This document shows positions 20,521-33,295 of a stretch of 64,000 nucleotides of DNA, piece after piece. Below the pieces are notes generated by a model. That model searched no databases, had not been told where the DNA came from, and worked only from the letters and a program-made list of their open reading frames with translations. Position 1 is the first letter of the stretch; each line of letters starts with the position of its first letter. Position numbers and translations under genes: made by a program. The DNA comes from Cotesia glomerata (lineage: Eukaryota; Arthropoda; Insecta; Hymenoptera; Braconidae). The DNA is taken from positions 8,643,666 through 8,707,665 of the forward strand of contig NC_058164.1 in the NCBI RefSeq assembly GCF_020080835.1. The letters are read 5' to 3'.

Positions 20521-23500
20521 CATTAGAATGATAATTAACAATATTGATTAGTATCATTATTATTAATATTAATAGTATTTGCTATAGTAACTATTTAATT
20601 ATAATCTATTCTAGATTTAAAAATGAATGACATAAAAAAAACATCATTTCAATTTAACCAATTTGCTCAACAAGCTTAACAAAATTCTGTAAGTAATAGT
20701 AAAGTTTAAATAAATGAGTATTGTTACATCTTTAAATGTACGTTTTAAAAAGAAAAAAATATAAGAAAAGTATTCGCAATTATTTTGATCGCTTTTTTTT
20801 CAGATTTTTGGAAGAAACAGAAAATTTTTCGATGATTACCATTTTGAAATTTTTTTTCTCTATAAAAAACTAGCATTTTTTTACATCTCAAATTTTTCCA
20901 GTGTGGTATTCTCTCGATTTCTATTTATTTTTGTAGATTAAAAAAAAATGTTTTTAAACCAAAACATCTTTGAATACATTTTTTGTTTGATTTGGCAATT
21001 AAAAAATGGCTTTATATCACAATAATGATCCAAAAAATATTTATAACCAGAGAAAAAAATTAATAAATTATGAAACTCAAAGTTATAAAAGAAAAAAAAA
21101 AGTTTTTCAATATTAATTTTAATATATTCCTAAAAAATAAAAATCCACGAACATTTTGTAGTAGTCAAAACTCGGCAAAATTTTTCTCTTCCAGCAACAT
21201 GTGAATTACGTGGCTGAAATTTCCATACATAGCTGTGAAAATGAAACTAGAATTGTATGTAAACTCTGTAAACTTTAGAACAAAATGGAGAAAATAAAAT
21301 TTCCTTTGACAAAGATCTCTATATCAGAATAATAATAAAAGAAAGTCTTGCCGTTCCATAGTTTTGTGAAGAGGACAAATAAAGTATAAAACAAAGATAA
21401 AGTATTTAAAAAAAGAAGTTGTAAATGAACGATTAAACAAAAAGTTTATGACACTTTTAATTGAGGGTGAATATTCGTGCTCGTCACAAGTTCGTCAGAA
21501 TGAGAAGAGTATGAGTTGTCCATTTAAAATGAGAGTATGCGTGCAGTAACTAAACTCGCATAAATCTCGTATAAAACATCGTATTTAAATATTACCTAAG
21601 GTATACAGGACTTTATCATGCGGATTAGCATAAATATAACAACCAGGATGGTACATCGAACGTGACTTGGTAACTCTGAGCTGCTGACACAACACCCCGG
21701 GAATACTCTAATGAACCCAAAGCAATTTAATATCACGTTAAAAAATAAGTTACCTTTAATGACAGGACACTAATTGCTACCCATAAATAAAATCTTTAAA
21801 ATAAGTTAATGACGTTCAACTAAATTCATAAAACTACCCAGATGTTACTTTTTTTTCTATAAGCTAAAATTCTTTTGTGTTCTCAAACTTTTTTTTCGTC
21901 ATTATTTAAAAAAAGAACTTCCCGTTAACAAGATAATGCACTTTAATACTGTCTCTTTCGGCGAGAAGAGACAAGAAGGGGGAAAGGAAAAAACAGATAA
22001 AGAACAATGGTGTCTTGGCTATTTATCTCGGCATAGGGTTATTAAATAGTACCGGGTTTTAATGAAAACAATGAAGCTTTGTGTCGAAGACCTTCATCGT
22101 GGTAACTTTCATATCCGAGAATTTACATTAATTTACATCCCTAATTTAATAACCGATGTATGGACATTATGGTACAGTTATGCTTCGTTAAAATACGTCT
22201 GTGTTGTGTACTTTGTTTTAGGTCGGTAATAATGATTAAAGTTTTATTAATATATGTAGTTACAATACAAAACGTTTACAGAGTTCGGAGTTCTCACTAA
22301 ACAAAGTTTATGTTTAGAAAATTAAATTTTTTTATCAGATACTAGTTGTTGATGTAAAAGACTTAATTTTTTTTTTTACTACGAAATTTTGTCTATTTTT
22401 CGTAAATTTTTTATTCATATGTGAACTTGTATATCATGCATGAGTCTTACACTATTATTGAACATTTGTAATGACTCATTACTCATCACTGATCAGACAT
22501 GAAAATTTTCAAGTCCAAGTCTGAAAACGACACACTTAAAGTTACAATTTTTTTTTTTCAATTTTTTGTTCGACTATTTTCCTCTAAATTGCAGAATTTG
22601 TTAAAAATTGTCCAAAAATTAGGAATTTTGTTAATATCCTTTAATTATTATCATTTAATCCCTGATAAGCCAACATTTAAACCGTATCCCACTAACAGCG
22701 ATGAGGGTAAAAAAACGAGTACAATTTAATTTCAAGTATCCAATAAAGGTCGAGAAATTTTTTTTTGTTTTCAAATTAAAGCTCGAATAATTTTTCGTAA
22801 GATAGATTATAATTTTTAAATAATTTATTAATATAAAAATAACATTTAACATGAACAAAGTCTCTAAAATTCCAATGGAATTAAATTTTAGAGGTGGGTA
22901 CTTTTTACCTAGTTTGTCTGCCAGAGGTTAATAGCCATATCTAGAAGTGTAAATGATTATGCAAACATAAAAATATTTCTTATGACATTTTATTAATAAG
23001 TTAATCATTAAATTAGTTAATATTTTTCATCAATAAAAATTTATATAAGATTTAATATGATCACATATGGTTATCCATGGACATACATAGAAACAAAATA
23101 AAACCCGAACTACCAAAATTAACAGTATAACAGATAAACATTGATAATTTAGTCAACTTAAATTGTTACAATTGGTTATTGATTTGAAAGAAATTTTCTA
23201 TGAAAATTACCATGAAAATCATTTTAATCGAGGGAAGTTCTGCTATTCCTAATCTAATTACAACTCTTTAAATAATTATATACAAATACAATGTAAAAAA
23301 TCATCATATGATCATATGTGTTGAAACGAAGTTAAAATTAATGTATGAACAAATATGGTCATATATCACTTATTTTAGTGTGTAAAATTATTCCAAGTAG
23401 TATTTAGTGATATATAATGCACCTATTCACGAAATTTTGAAAAATTTTTGATTCCCGTAAAAGACATTCTTACATGAATATAAACAATATAGAGTCTTGT

Positions 23501-24260
23501 ATGAATAAAAAATGAATGAATGGCTTATAAAGTACAATTGGATTGTTATTTTATCTCGAAAAGAAAAATTCAAAATGCTATATTTATTTCTAAGTGCACT
23601 CCTGAGAAACAAGTACATCTTTACAGTCATGAAAATGACATGAAGGATTCCTTGTTTTTTTTTTTTTTTTTTTTTTTTCTTACAACAGACGCGGTGTATA
23701 TATCTGCGCCTTTATCAAAGCTGCAAGCTTTTGCTGTTATGTAATCTCGAATAGCTGTATCATTCTTAAGACAAGAAAGCATCCGTCTTGTATATACATA
23801 TAAAAAAAGTTTCATATCACTTCTTTATCCGGTCTTATTTTGCCTCTCAGAGTGGAGTTACAAAAAAAATTTAAATAAACTGCAATATAGCTTTTAAATT
23901 TCACTGCTAGAAAATCTTATGCATGCATGTTTGAGGATATATCGTTCCGGTGGGATATAAAACCTCAAGTGAAATGACACAACATAAAGTGTTTTCGTAT
24001 TAAAGAAAATTATGGGAATCATTTTTTAATCAATGCGATTTTTTTTTGCACGATAAAAAAAAGTTCGAAAAATTAGTTATATTTTATAAAGTTGTCGGAA
24101 ATATGGAAAAATAATTGGATGTTCAAATTATTTGAAAGTTATGTAATAAATATGCATGTATGGATACGAATAACATATTGAAATGCTCACGGTATCAGTA
24201 AAAACTTGTAATTGATTTCGTTGCAAGCTTCGCTGAATCTAAAAATAATAAAATGCTTTT
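20520..24260. other. AT-rich non-coding DNA
   Basis: No recognisable gene or family was found. 21950-22150 is less AT-rich. A poly-T run lies at about 23656-23679. The short open frames are unconvincing and overlap on both strands. Confidence 0.45.
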
Positions 24261-24849
24261 CCCGACTAGAAATTTCAGTGAGGCAGTGATTTGGCGCAAG
24301 TAAGGCATGCCGAATTCCAAACTTGCAGTAAGTGAGGCATCCAAACCAGGCCGAAGTTTGGGATGTAACGCAGTTGCGAGGCTCAGCCCAACTTGGCTTC
24401 CTGATTAGGTTGCAGTTTGGAAACCAAATTCGCAACGAAGAATCCAAATCTAATTCTTTCTTGATTTTTAGCTTTTTTATTATTAAGCGAAAATTAATAA
24501 TAACAAATGCTTATTTTTTTATCTTCTTTTACTATTTTAAGTATAAATATTAAATTTAGGACTAAATTTTTTAAATATTTGATGAATAAAAAAAAAACAA
24601 ATTCTTTGTTGCTTTTATTTAATATTATTTTTATTATTTAATTTTATTTTTTCTGTAATTTTTTTTTTTGTTTTTTGGAGCGTTTTTTAATGTGAAGAGG
24701 TTTTTTTGATTGGTAGATTTGATAAGTCAAGGGGGAAGGAGATGATGGAGGAGTTAGATACACTAATCACACATAACACTTAACTTTACTTCACACTCGC
24801 CTTAATAGTAATTATAATTAGTAATTATTAATTATTAAAAATCGTACAT

Positions 24850-24930
24850 GTCGAACGCGAGACTCGAACACGGTACCCGACGCACGAGGACCCTATAACA
24901 TACCGCGACGCTACGCCGATGATGAGCGAC
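24850..24930 (-). mobile_element. tRNA-like pseudogene or SINE head inside the element at 24261-25881
   Basis: On the minus strand an A-box-like CGGCGTAGCGTCGCGG (24903-24918) and a B-box GTGTTCGAGTC (24860-24870) are spaced about as in a tRNA. Partial acceptor pairing (GTCGCTC with GTTCGAC) is seen, but the T arm does not pair. It is a decayed tRNA or a tRNA-derived SINE. No functional tRNA is claimed. Confidence 0.4.
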
Positions 24931-25440
24931 CTCTTACTTCAAGATACTTATAAGCACAACCAATGTTCGGCTTGCCTAATTTAAAACAAATAAGATTCGA
25001 ATTGGGCTAGCCTAAGTTCGGAAAGCCAAGTTCGCTCCAAACTAGCAAAACTCAGGTTATCGTTACTTGAAACCAGTTCGGCGTTCCCATGATATATCAG
25101 ACTTAAGGAATCCATGAAACTTTCCTAGTTACGTTCAAATATGGCAAGCCAAACATTTCGTTCTGCCTACCTTGGTTTTTATGAGGTACAACCTAGGCAA
25201 GCCTAAGTTAGGCAAGCCAAACTTGCCCCGAATCGGTTCTTCGGCATATGCCTCACTGAAATTTCTAGTCGGGTACATGAGACACCATGTTTATATGTAC
25301 AATACACAAATACTTTCATGAATACACACTTTTATATGTATAGAACTAAAAGGCTTAACCTTGGAAAGACTTGAAGCCAAATATCTTCTCCCACTCCGTT
25401 TTAGAGTACTTTGGCAAGAAACGCCGAAGTTCGTCAAACG

Positions 25441-25666
25441 TTTGGAATGCCTAACTTGCAGGAAATTATAAAATTCAAAGGTCTCCGGAAGTTCAGTTTG
25501 CCAAACTTAAAAGTAATTGGGGCCATATTTGGTAAGACAAAGTTTGGCGAATGTTTGGAATGCCTAACTTGCAGGAAATTATAAAATCTAAAGGTCTACG
25601 GAAGTTCGGTTTGCCAAACTTAAAGGTAATTAGGGACATTTATGGCAAGCCAAACTTCGGCAAATC
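25441..25666 (+). repeat. two-copy tandem repeat, 113-bp period
   Basis: The unit starting TTTGGAATGCCTAACTTGCA occurs at 25441 and again at 25554. Both copies contain GGAAATTATAAAAT, AAGGTCT(C/A)CGGAAGTTC and TTTGCCAAACTTAAA, differing at a few positions. Confidence 0.85.
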
Positions 25667-25959
25667 TTTGGTTATCGTTACTTCCAGCTAGTCAGGCATT
25701 CCAAAGGTTCGCTGAAGTTCGGCTTGCCATAGATGTCTCAAATTACATGCAAATTTGGCATGCCAATCTTCGTTTTGCCTAACGTGGATTTAAGAAGGCG
25801 CAAATTAGGCTTGCCTAAGAGGCAAGCCAAACTTGACCCTCACTAATTCTTCGGCATTCCTCACTACAATTTCTAGTCGGGTTGTTATTTAAAAAAAAAA
25901 TGTTCCAATTTATAACGGTATATTGAAGCTTCAATTTTAAAAATACACTGAAGCAATAG

Positions 25960-26120
25960 TAGTCTGATCAAAGTATTTATTAACTATTAACAAATTCAAT
26001 TGTTTGAAAAAATGCATTCATTTATTAAATGTAAATAATTATTTTCTAACTTTGAATGAACATTTTTTGGAAAAAAAAGTACCTGTTTATTAATAGTTAA
26101 AAAATGTTGATTAATAAATA
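25960..26120. repeat. diverged ATTAACTGTTAATAAAT-type fragment
   Basis: Reiterated TTATTAACTATTAACAAAT and TTATTAATAGTTAA units match the interior of the element at 29257-29983. No ends were found. Confidence 0.4.
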
Positions 26121-26323
26121 CAGAAAACATTTTTTTTTTATGAATGCGTCTTGTTTAAACTTTCATAACAGAGGTACCATATGTATGTACCATACACTAA
26201 TAATTTTTACTGCAAAACAATTTTGTAATTTATTGTATCTATTGTTTTATTTACTTCATTCTTTTAAAACAAAACTATTAATCTATACCTGATCTGATAA
26301 AATTCAATTATCTATTGAAGTTA

Positions 26324-27193
26324 TCTATACTAATATTATAAAGAGGAAAGATTTGATTGGTTGTTTGTTTGTTTGTTTGTCTGTTTGCATTGAATAGGCT
26401 CCGAAACTACTGAACCGATTTGAAAAATTCTTTCACTGTTGGAAAGCTACACTATCCCCGGGTGACATATCCCGAGTCTGGAAATCTTTCATAGAGTCTC
26501 CTCTATGATATCTATGAGTTTCCTTCCTTAATCTCTAGTGGACACCGAGAACTGAATTTTTTATAAGTCAAATTCTCGACAGATCAGTCAAATAACGACT
26601 CTTATGGGGTTGTCACTCGGTGTCTATGGGATGGATCCATCGATTATGGATCTGGAAATCTTCCATAGAGTCTCCACTATGATATCTATGAGTTTTTTTT
26701 CTTAATCTTCAGTTGACACCGAGAATTGAATTTTTTTTTGTCTCTGTATTTTTCTGTGCCTGTCGTCCGTCGCTAGTGTCCGTGGGATGCGTGCGCACGA
26801 CAGAGAGATTCGACTGCTACTTGTCGTTTTTTGCGATATCTCCGAAAATATTCATTTTATCAAAAAAATAATAGAGACATTTTTTGTTGGTTTTTTTATT
26901 TTAAAACTTTTTTTTCAAATAAACTTCCCCGTCAAATCAATCGTTCTTGTGTTATAGCGTTTTAAACAATTAAATTGTTAATAACAATTAAACTTACCCT
27001 CGGTGAGCAAAATAACCTAGTTTTTCATGATCCTCGGCAAAAAATACGTAAATATACGTTATCAGAACCCGGGGACCTAAAAGTGCATACGGGCTTCCCT
27101 CTTCAGCCGAGGGACTAATATAGGCTATTTTATATTATGAATAATTTGAAAATTTTTGTTAAATACCCGTGCGAAGGCGGGGCGAACTGCTAA
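26324..27193 (+). mobile_element. non-autonomous Helitron
   Basis: It starts with TCTATACTAATATTATAAAG directly after an A and ends with CTAA directly before a T, as expected for insertion between A and T without duplication. Just before the 3' end is a GC-rich stem CCCG...CGGG (about 27166-27182). The interior phrase GGCTCCGAAACTACTGAACC is, from memory, widely seen in insect Helitron-like repeats. At 870 bp there is no Rep/helicase. A block at about 26475-26565 is duplicated at about 26648-26738 (GGAAATCTTYCATAGAGTCT). Confidence 0.75.
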
Positions 27194-27419
27194 TAGGGTT
27201 ATTAAAAGTTTCAAATTAGAATTTTTAGTCACTTTTTTTAAAGAAGTCTAAAAAAAATTCATTAAAATAAATATTTTTTTAATATTCTCTCTATTAGAGA
27301 TTTTTAACTCTATGATCGAAAATTATATGTAAGGATATATGACCACATGAGGACGTGTATGAGATTATTAAGACATATGTGAACATATCAAATTTTCTGA
27401 TAAGACTACACATGAAAAT

Positions 27420-27575
27420 TAAATTTTGTATGATTAAATATTTATTAATCGTTAATAAATCGCATTTAATGATTCATTAACTGTTCATAGAAATTTATTG
27501 AATTATTTAACGTTAAAAAATTATTCATCAAAAGTTAATAAATTTATTAAATACTAACAAATCCTTCTATCAGTA
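27420..27575. repeat. fragment of the CTTCTATCAGT-ended family
   Basis: It ends AACAAATCCTTCTATCAGTA and contains TTCATTAACTGTT and GTTAATAAAT units, like the right half of the element at 29257-29983. Confidence 0.5.
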
Positions 27576-27599
27576 TATTCTCATCGAAAATTAGAAAAT

Positions 27600-27960
27600 T
27601 TCAGGCGGTCAGGCCCGAAAAGCAGAATCAATATTCCCGACCTGTCACATTGGTGTTACATCGTCGACAACACTCTGACCGTTTTAGTGACACTGTACTA
27701 CTCTCGAGCGATTTCTCGTCGTCCTTATCGGATGACGTTCCAGCACACGCACAATCACACACACATACTCATATAGGTTTCTGTTCGTTGTATATTTAAT
27801 GTAATTATTGGTACACAGGGGCACATACGACTGGTGTGACAGCTCCTGGGACACGTTTTGCCCGTGGGAGAAGTTTACTTGGAGCTTTACAGAGATCTGC
27901 TCGTCAATGTTATTCTACTATGCTTTCATTTCACTGTGTGGGGACTAGAGACAGAGAAAA
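27600..27960. other. GC-richer unique-looking island
   Basis: This mixed-composition sequence has a CACACACACATAC tract. No convincing open frame was seen. It is possibly regulatory. Confidence 0.25.
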
Positions 27961-28876
27961 TCTATTATTAATACCCTTGCGCCCACAGTTTTATTCATAG
28001 TATTAATCTACGGAATTATTTAAAATAGTCGGAAAACATGCTGCAAATAAACTGATTTAGTGATGTGAGGTTTATTTTTTTTTTTGTAAATACAAACTGT
28101 CGGTGTTCGTAAAATATTCGAGATTCAGGTATTTAAAAGCATGAATTTTTCATGAAAACAGAATTAAATACAGTACAATTTTCAATTTTTAAGTTTTTTT
28201 TTTATAACTTTTAAACAATAAATTTGTAATAAAAAAATTAGGAAAACGGTTGACCCTGAAGGCCATCCCTGCAACTTCCCTCTACTTTCGTAATTAAGCG
28301 CTCAAAATTGCACTTATTACGTTTTTGAGCTCTTCGAGCTCAAAAATATAATTTTCGTGTAGTTTTGAGCTCTCGGAGCTTAAAAGTCTGAAGAAGTTTA
28401 ACAAAACACTATTTTTTGAATTTTCAAATCGTAATAACTTTCGAATGAATGAATCAATTTTCACGTGGTTGGCGGCATTCGACGAAGTTTTTTAAATTCT
28501 ATGATGTATTTTCAAACACAAATTGATCAGACCGGAAATTACGGTGTAATTCGAAAAAAAACACTTTTTTTCGATTTCTTTCGTCAACGATAACTCACGA
28601 ACGAATCAACCGATTTTGACCAGCTTGGTGGCGATCGACGTGGTTTTTTGATCTTAAGAGCTGATTAGTTTTTGGAATTGATCGGTCGTGCCGTTTGAAA
28701 ATTATTAAAAAAAAAACCACATTTGAAAAAATTTTTTTTCGTAGTTTTTTAATATTTCTCAAAATCTATCGGTCCGAATCGGTCCAACTTGTAGTCAAAA
28801 TCTGAGTTCATTCGAACCCTTTCAAATGGCACCAACCGCGATCAAATCGGTCAAGCCGTTCAAAAGTTATGAGAGG

Positions 28877-28916
<40 letters not shown>

Positions 28917-28955
28917 TACGGACATCATCGCGGAAACATTCGGGGAAGCTTCCTA

Positions 28956-30354
28956 CTCGGAAAGAAATACATTGCGGATATCACTATGTCACTATGGGTG
29001 TGAACACTATACTGTATGGCTTAGAAAATTTTGATTCGATATAAAAATCGTCAGCATAGATGATTTGGCTATGGTGGGAATAGTAACATCAACAATAGTT
29101 ATAGCTGATACGCCAATGTCACTATGGGCGTCAGACCCATAGTGATTGGCGACATTTACGATGCTCCTGGCAGAACAGTCTATCCGTTATTGTTATATCT
29201 CTTATGCTGATATTAGAGTAGTAACAAAATTAGTTTAATTAATTGAATGGGTTATGCACTGATAGAAGGATTTATTAACTGTTAATAATTTAATTTATTT
29301 GAAGACAATTATTTAATTTATTAAATTTTAATAAATATTTTTTAACATTAAATAAATATCTATTTGGGTGGAAAGTACATTTGTTAATAGTTAATAAGTA
29401 TTTATTAATAGTTAAGAAATATTTATTAACAATTAGTAAATATTTTGTAGAGTGAATTTGTTTCGCTTGCAATTTGCAATGTCATATGATATAAAGAAAA
29501 TATGGCTTACAAATAAAAATCATCTTTATAAATTATTTGCATTAATTATATTACATTATAGTAACATTTATTATAAAATACCAAATTTTATAATAGCTCA
29601 TAATTATCTTTTATATTTTTAAATATTAAAAACGTTAATTTATTTAGTGAATTTAATTATTATCATGTATTCCAGCTATAGGGTTATAAAAAGTGTCAAA
29701 AGGAAATTGCTATTTTTACTTTTTATTTTAAATAAATATTCGTTAACAGTTAACAAATGTTCATTAACCATTAATAAATATTTTTAACAGTTAATAAATT
29801 GTACTAAACAAATTACTTATTAACTGTTAATAAATATTTGTTACCTGTTAACAAATATTTATTAACATTTAATAAATAATTTATAAACTGTTAATAAATA
29901 TTCATTAAATCCTATGATGTTAAAAAATCATTTGTTAACAGTTAATAAAGCTTATTAAATATAAACAAATCCTTCTATCAGTGTGTTCGATGAAAAATAT
30001 TTAAAAATTTTGTATTAAACTAGTTTAATGTTACAATTAATTTCAAAGTAGTTTTACTAATTTATGAATTTTTATGTCGGTACAGTAGTTGTACCCATGA
30101 AATATTGGCCGTAATTCGATAGAAATATTGATTGTCGCACTAAGTAATATCGCGGGAAAAACTAGTAGCATTGCGACATCTGCGATGCACTATGGGGCTG
30201 GCGGAAATGCTGTCACGTCAAGCCTCCTATGCGCCCGTGTAATAGACGCAAAGATTTTGGTACCATACAGTATAGTAGATAATCCTATATGCATAGGGTT
30301 TGTAGCAATGCAATACAACGACATAGGGATATCCGCAATGTATTTCTTTCCGTG
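28956..30354. mobile_element. TA-flanked inverted-repeat element nested in family A copy 3
   Basis: The left end CTCGGAAAGAAATACATTGC and the complement of the right end, CACGGAAAGAAATACATTGC, continue as GGATATC and, with gaps, through ACTATACTGTATGG. TA duplication lies at 28954-28955 and 30355-30356. The 1,399-bp interior has no transposase and itself contains another insertion (29257-29983). Confidence 0.88.
29257..29983. mobile_element. second-level nested element, CACTGATAGAAGG ends
   Basis: The left end CACTGATAGAAGGATTTATT and right end ACAAATCCTTCTATCAGTG are inverted. Both sides are flanked by TG, perhaps a changed TA. The interior is largely reiterated TTAACTGTTAATAAATATTT units. 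It lies inside 28956-30354, which lies inside family A, giving three layers. Confidence 0.7.
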
Positions 30355-30469
30355 TAGGACCTCAAAACGTCGAGATACGATGAGAAATCGATTTTCGAAA
30401 AACGGGGTAAAACCAATAACTTCCCGATTTTTGAAAATTTTCAATTTTCTTAACGGGAAGTTGAAAAAT

Positions 30470-31935
30470 GTTTATAAAAATTTTCGCAAATTTTAATTTA
30501 ACCAAAAATGTTTACTTTGTAAAATCAAGTCGTAAATATTTATCATTTTCTAGTCACTATTATAGATGTCTCAACATTTGTAGCAACATTCACCCTACTT
30601 TGTGTTCTAAATCCACAAGAAAGTCCTCGTAACACAAGACTAGTTTAAAAAATACAGTGTAGAAATCGCAGGTGGTTCAAGAAGACCCCGCTAAATCCAC
30701 TTTGTGATATTAACCCCCGCTGGTTTGTACAAAATATTTTACAACAACCTAGGGCTTACAGGCTTTGAATTTAAGCACATTACCAGAAGAAAAATTTGTT
30801 TCTTTTTTTATCAACAAATCTAAAGATAAATTTGAATAAGAATGACGAGATACTTTGCTATAACGACACTTCGCAAATACTTAGACGGTAAAAAAAAGAA
30901 CTAGCAGAAGCAAGAAATGATATGCTTAATCACTTACAATATCGTTAGCACTAAGATTATAAAGTAAGTGGATAAAGAATGTCTGACTAGAGCTCGGAGC
31001 GACTACTTGCCGTTCATTGGGTTATTTTTCCCTTGTCCAATAGACCGGTTGTTTACCCAGAAGTCCAAGGAATAGAGTGAGTTCTTAAATGGGGAGAAAT
31101 GACGATAGTGGTTGTAGTACGTTGCAGAGAGACCTTTATCTCGTAGTTTTTCTTTGCTAGTGGATTTTTCTCTCCTCTCTCCTCTGCTCACTGGTAAGAG
31201 TAAATCCCAGTTATAAAGAAGTCCAGTCTGCACGCTCAGTATCAAGAGTTTATAATCCCTCAGAGATTCAGTCTCTGATCTCCGGATCTCCAGATGTTTC
31301 GTATTTTTTTTGTTCATTTTATTATTTTTATTCCTTAACCGTTACACAGAAATATTTTATCTGCGGTAAAGTAATACGTCATTATTATTGTTATTGTTAT
31401 TAGGATTGTCGGTGTAGTTATATATCAATCATAGTCCGTAGTGGTGGACGCGTTGTAAAAATAGAGAATTAAATTTATTGGCCAAGTGAACAAAATAGAA
31501 TGAAAGTGGATAGGTTATGTTATGAGTTGGAGAGAATTTCAGAGAGTACCAAATGTTGAATTGCCCACGTATCTTTCTCCAAGCTCGACAGTTTAGTTCA
31601 CCCGCGTATAGCTGTGTTTTGGGCATGTTCCGACCGCGACGGAACATTCATTTCCCATGTGAACCATGGCTCACCTGGTTTGTATCCCTGTAGATGCATA
31701 TATAGATACAGATATAGATACAGATGTAGATGTACACATTTTAGATTCTGGGAATACACCACTATACAATTCCCACATTTCCATCATCCGTTGTGAGCTC
31801 GGTTTCATCTGTTACCGTAAATCAAATTCTTATTACTCATATCCAATAGTGAATTAAAAATAAATAATACGATTCTATTTCTTATATTTTATTTGTTAAA
31901 GAGTTTTTTTCAATTTCGATCTAATTAATAGCCTA
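30470..31935. other. mixed AT-rich and GC-richer non-coding DNA
   Basis: 31000-31320 and 31430-31800 are less AT-rich, with open frames up to 104 codons on the minus strand that lack any domain signature. A short GATATAGATACAGATGTAGAT run lies near 31700. No family was recognised. Confidence 0.35.
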
Positions 31936-31940
31936 TTTTT

Positions 31941-32670
31941 AGTAGATTTCATAGAAATCTAACTATTGCATTGGTCCTCATGACGGAACTTTTGAAAAAT
32001 TTTGCTATATTTCGACTCAGCTCGTCAAGCGGATTCAGAAAATGCATATGGTTCAAAAGTTTATATATGTATGTATATATATAGACGATATAACCGGCCT
32101 TGTCTCTACTCTAACTCCTGCAATTCTGTACGGATCTTAATAAAACGTAACATACTCATTCTTAGGACTATTTCCGAGGTTAAGTTCGAAGATGAGCGAA
32201 ATCGGTCGATTAGTTTAAAAATGGGAACAATTCACAAATTTTCAAAAATTACAAAAATTTTCACTTTTATCGTATTTCCGTGCAATAACAATTAAACGAG
32301 ATATTATATTCAATTTCTGTGAATTGCACCTAAAAGCTTATTTATTAACGTATATAAGTACATACTATAAACCACAGTAAACCACTTTATCTCATAATTG
32401 TATAAGATATAAATATGGAAATTGTACACTAGGGCCTCGATACGTAAAAAATAAGATAGCGCGTCAATGTGATTTAATCGCGGAAAAAAAAAATTCAAAT
32501 GTAAAATAAAATTATTAGTAGATTTTATAGAAATCTAACTATTGCATCGGTCCTTATGTCAGAATTTTCAAAAAATTTGTTTGGCTTGAAATTAATTTTT
32601 ATAATTTTCAGTAGATTTCATAGAAATCGAACTATATCGTTAGTACTCTATGTCAGAATTTTCAAAAATT
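31941..32670 (+). repeat. three copies of a 60-bp GTAGATTTCATAGAAATC repeat
   Basis: The units at 31941-32000, 32516-32578 and 32610-32670 share GTAGATTTCATAGAAATCTA, then CTAT(T/A)(G/T)C(A/G)TT, and end in GTCAGAATTTTCAAAAATT-like text. The core AGATTTCATAGAAATCT is a hairpin. The second and third copies are nearly adjacent; the first is 570 bases away. Confidence 0.75.
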
Positions 32671-33295
32671 GTTGTACATCCTTACACAATATATATATAT
32701 AATCTTTTCTTATTCAATTGCTAGGCATTTAGTAATAAATTATGAAATCTACTTCCATTTCGGCTGCCGAATGGCTCTTTTTTTATATGTAACAAAAAAA
32801 TATACGTATGATAGTATATTTTTTTATAGAATATAAAGGATTTTATTAAAAAAACGAAATATTTTAGAGCGATTATCTGGAAATAAAATTTTATTTTCGA
32901 GATTTGACAAGCTTGATTACTTAGTTATTTTAACTAAAAAATTAAAAGTTATCCTCATTTCAGAAAGTTATCAATGATTGAAAATAAATTTTTTGATTAG
33001 AAAACAAGAATTTTTTTTATCATAGCGTTTAGAAATATATTTTGGGTAAACAGTTTTAGACAATTAAATTTTATTTGAAATTTAAATCTTAAAACAAATA
33101 TAATTTTTTGATAAATTTGTCATCAAATCGGTCTAATTTTCTTATACTAATGGAAAAGAAAAAAAGTGAAAATAGATGATTTTGTATCAGAATCTAATTA
33201 AGACATTGATGTACATATGTGAAATATTGAATGAACACAGAAAAATGCTAGTGACAAGTTCAGTTTGACTATTAATAGTACATTGTGTGACTAGG
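32671..33295. other. AT-rich non-coding DNA
   Basis: A complement of the nearby repeat core (TTATGAAATCTACTTC) occurs near 32740. Nothing else was recognised. Confidence 0.4.

Larger units (their letters stand above)
24261..25881. mobile_element. inverted-repeat element with AAGTTNGGC mosaic interior
   Basis: The left end CCCGACTAGAAATTTCAGTG (24261) has two inverted partners: CACTGAAATTTCTAGTCGGG ending at 25273 and a mutated one ending at 25881. Most of the interior is a patchwork of AAGTTYGGCAAGCC, GCCAAACTT, AGGCATTCC and GCCTAACTT motifs in both orientations, but 24440-24840 is plain AT-rich DNA. The element could end at 25273 with an adjacent related half-copy, or extend to 25881. No transposase was seen and the target duplication is unclear. 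Confidence 0.7.
28238..30463 (+). repeat. family A dispersed element, copy 3, split by a 1.4-kb insertion
   Basis: The left part (28238-28955) runs from TTAGGAAAACGGTTGACC through GAGCTC palindromes, CGATAACTCACGAACGAATC and a (CA)n tract (28880-28911) to GAAGCTTCCTA. The right part (30355-30463) resumes with TAGGACCTCAAAACGTCGAG and ends at the CGGGAAGTT terminus. Joining the halves at the shared TA gives the same junction as intact copies at 36195 and 52894. Confidence 0.85.

Noticed and set aside
24850..24930. Functional tRNA gene on the minus strand
   Set aside because: A and B boxes are spaced as in a tRNA, but the T stem does not pair and the acceptor has mismatches; it lies inside a repeat element.
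30128..30496. 122-codon plus-strand frame
   Set aside because: It runs across the junction of a nested transposon and family A, so it is a chance frame over repeats.
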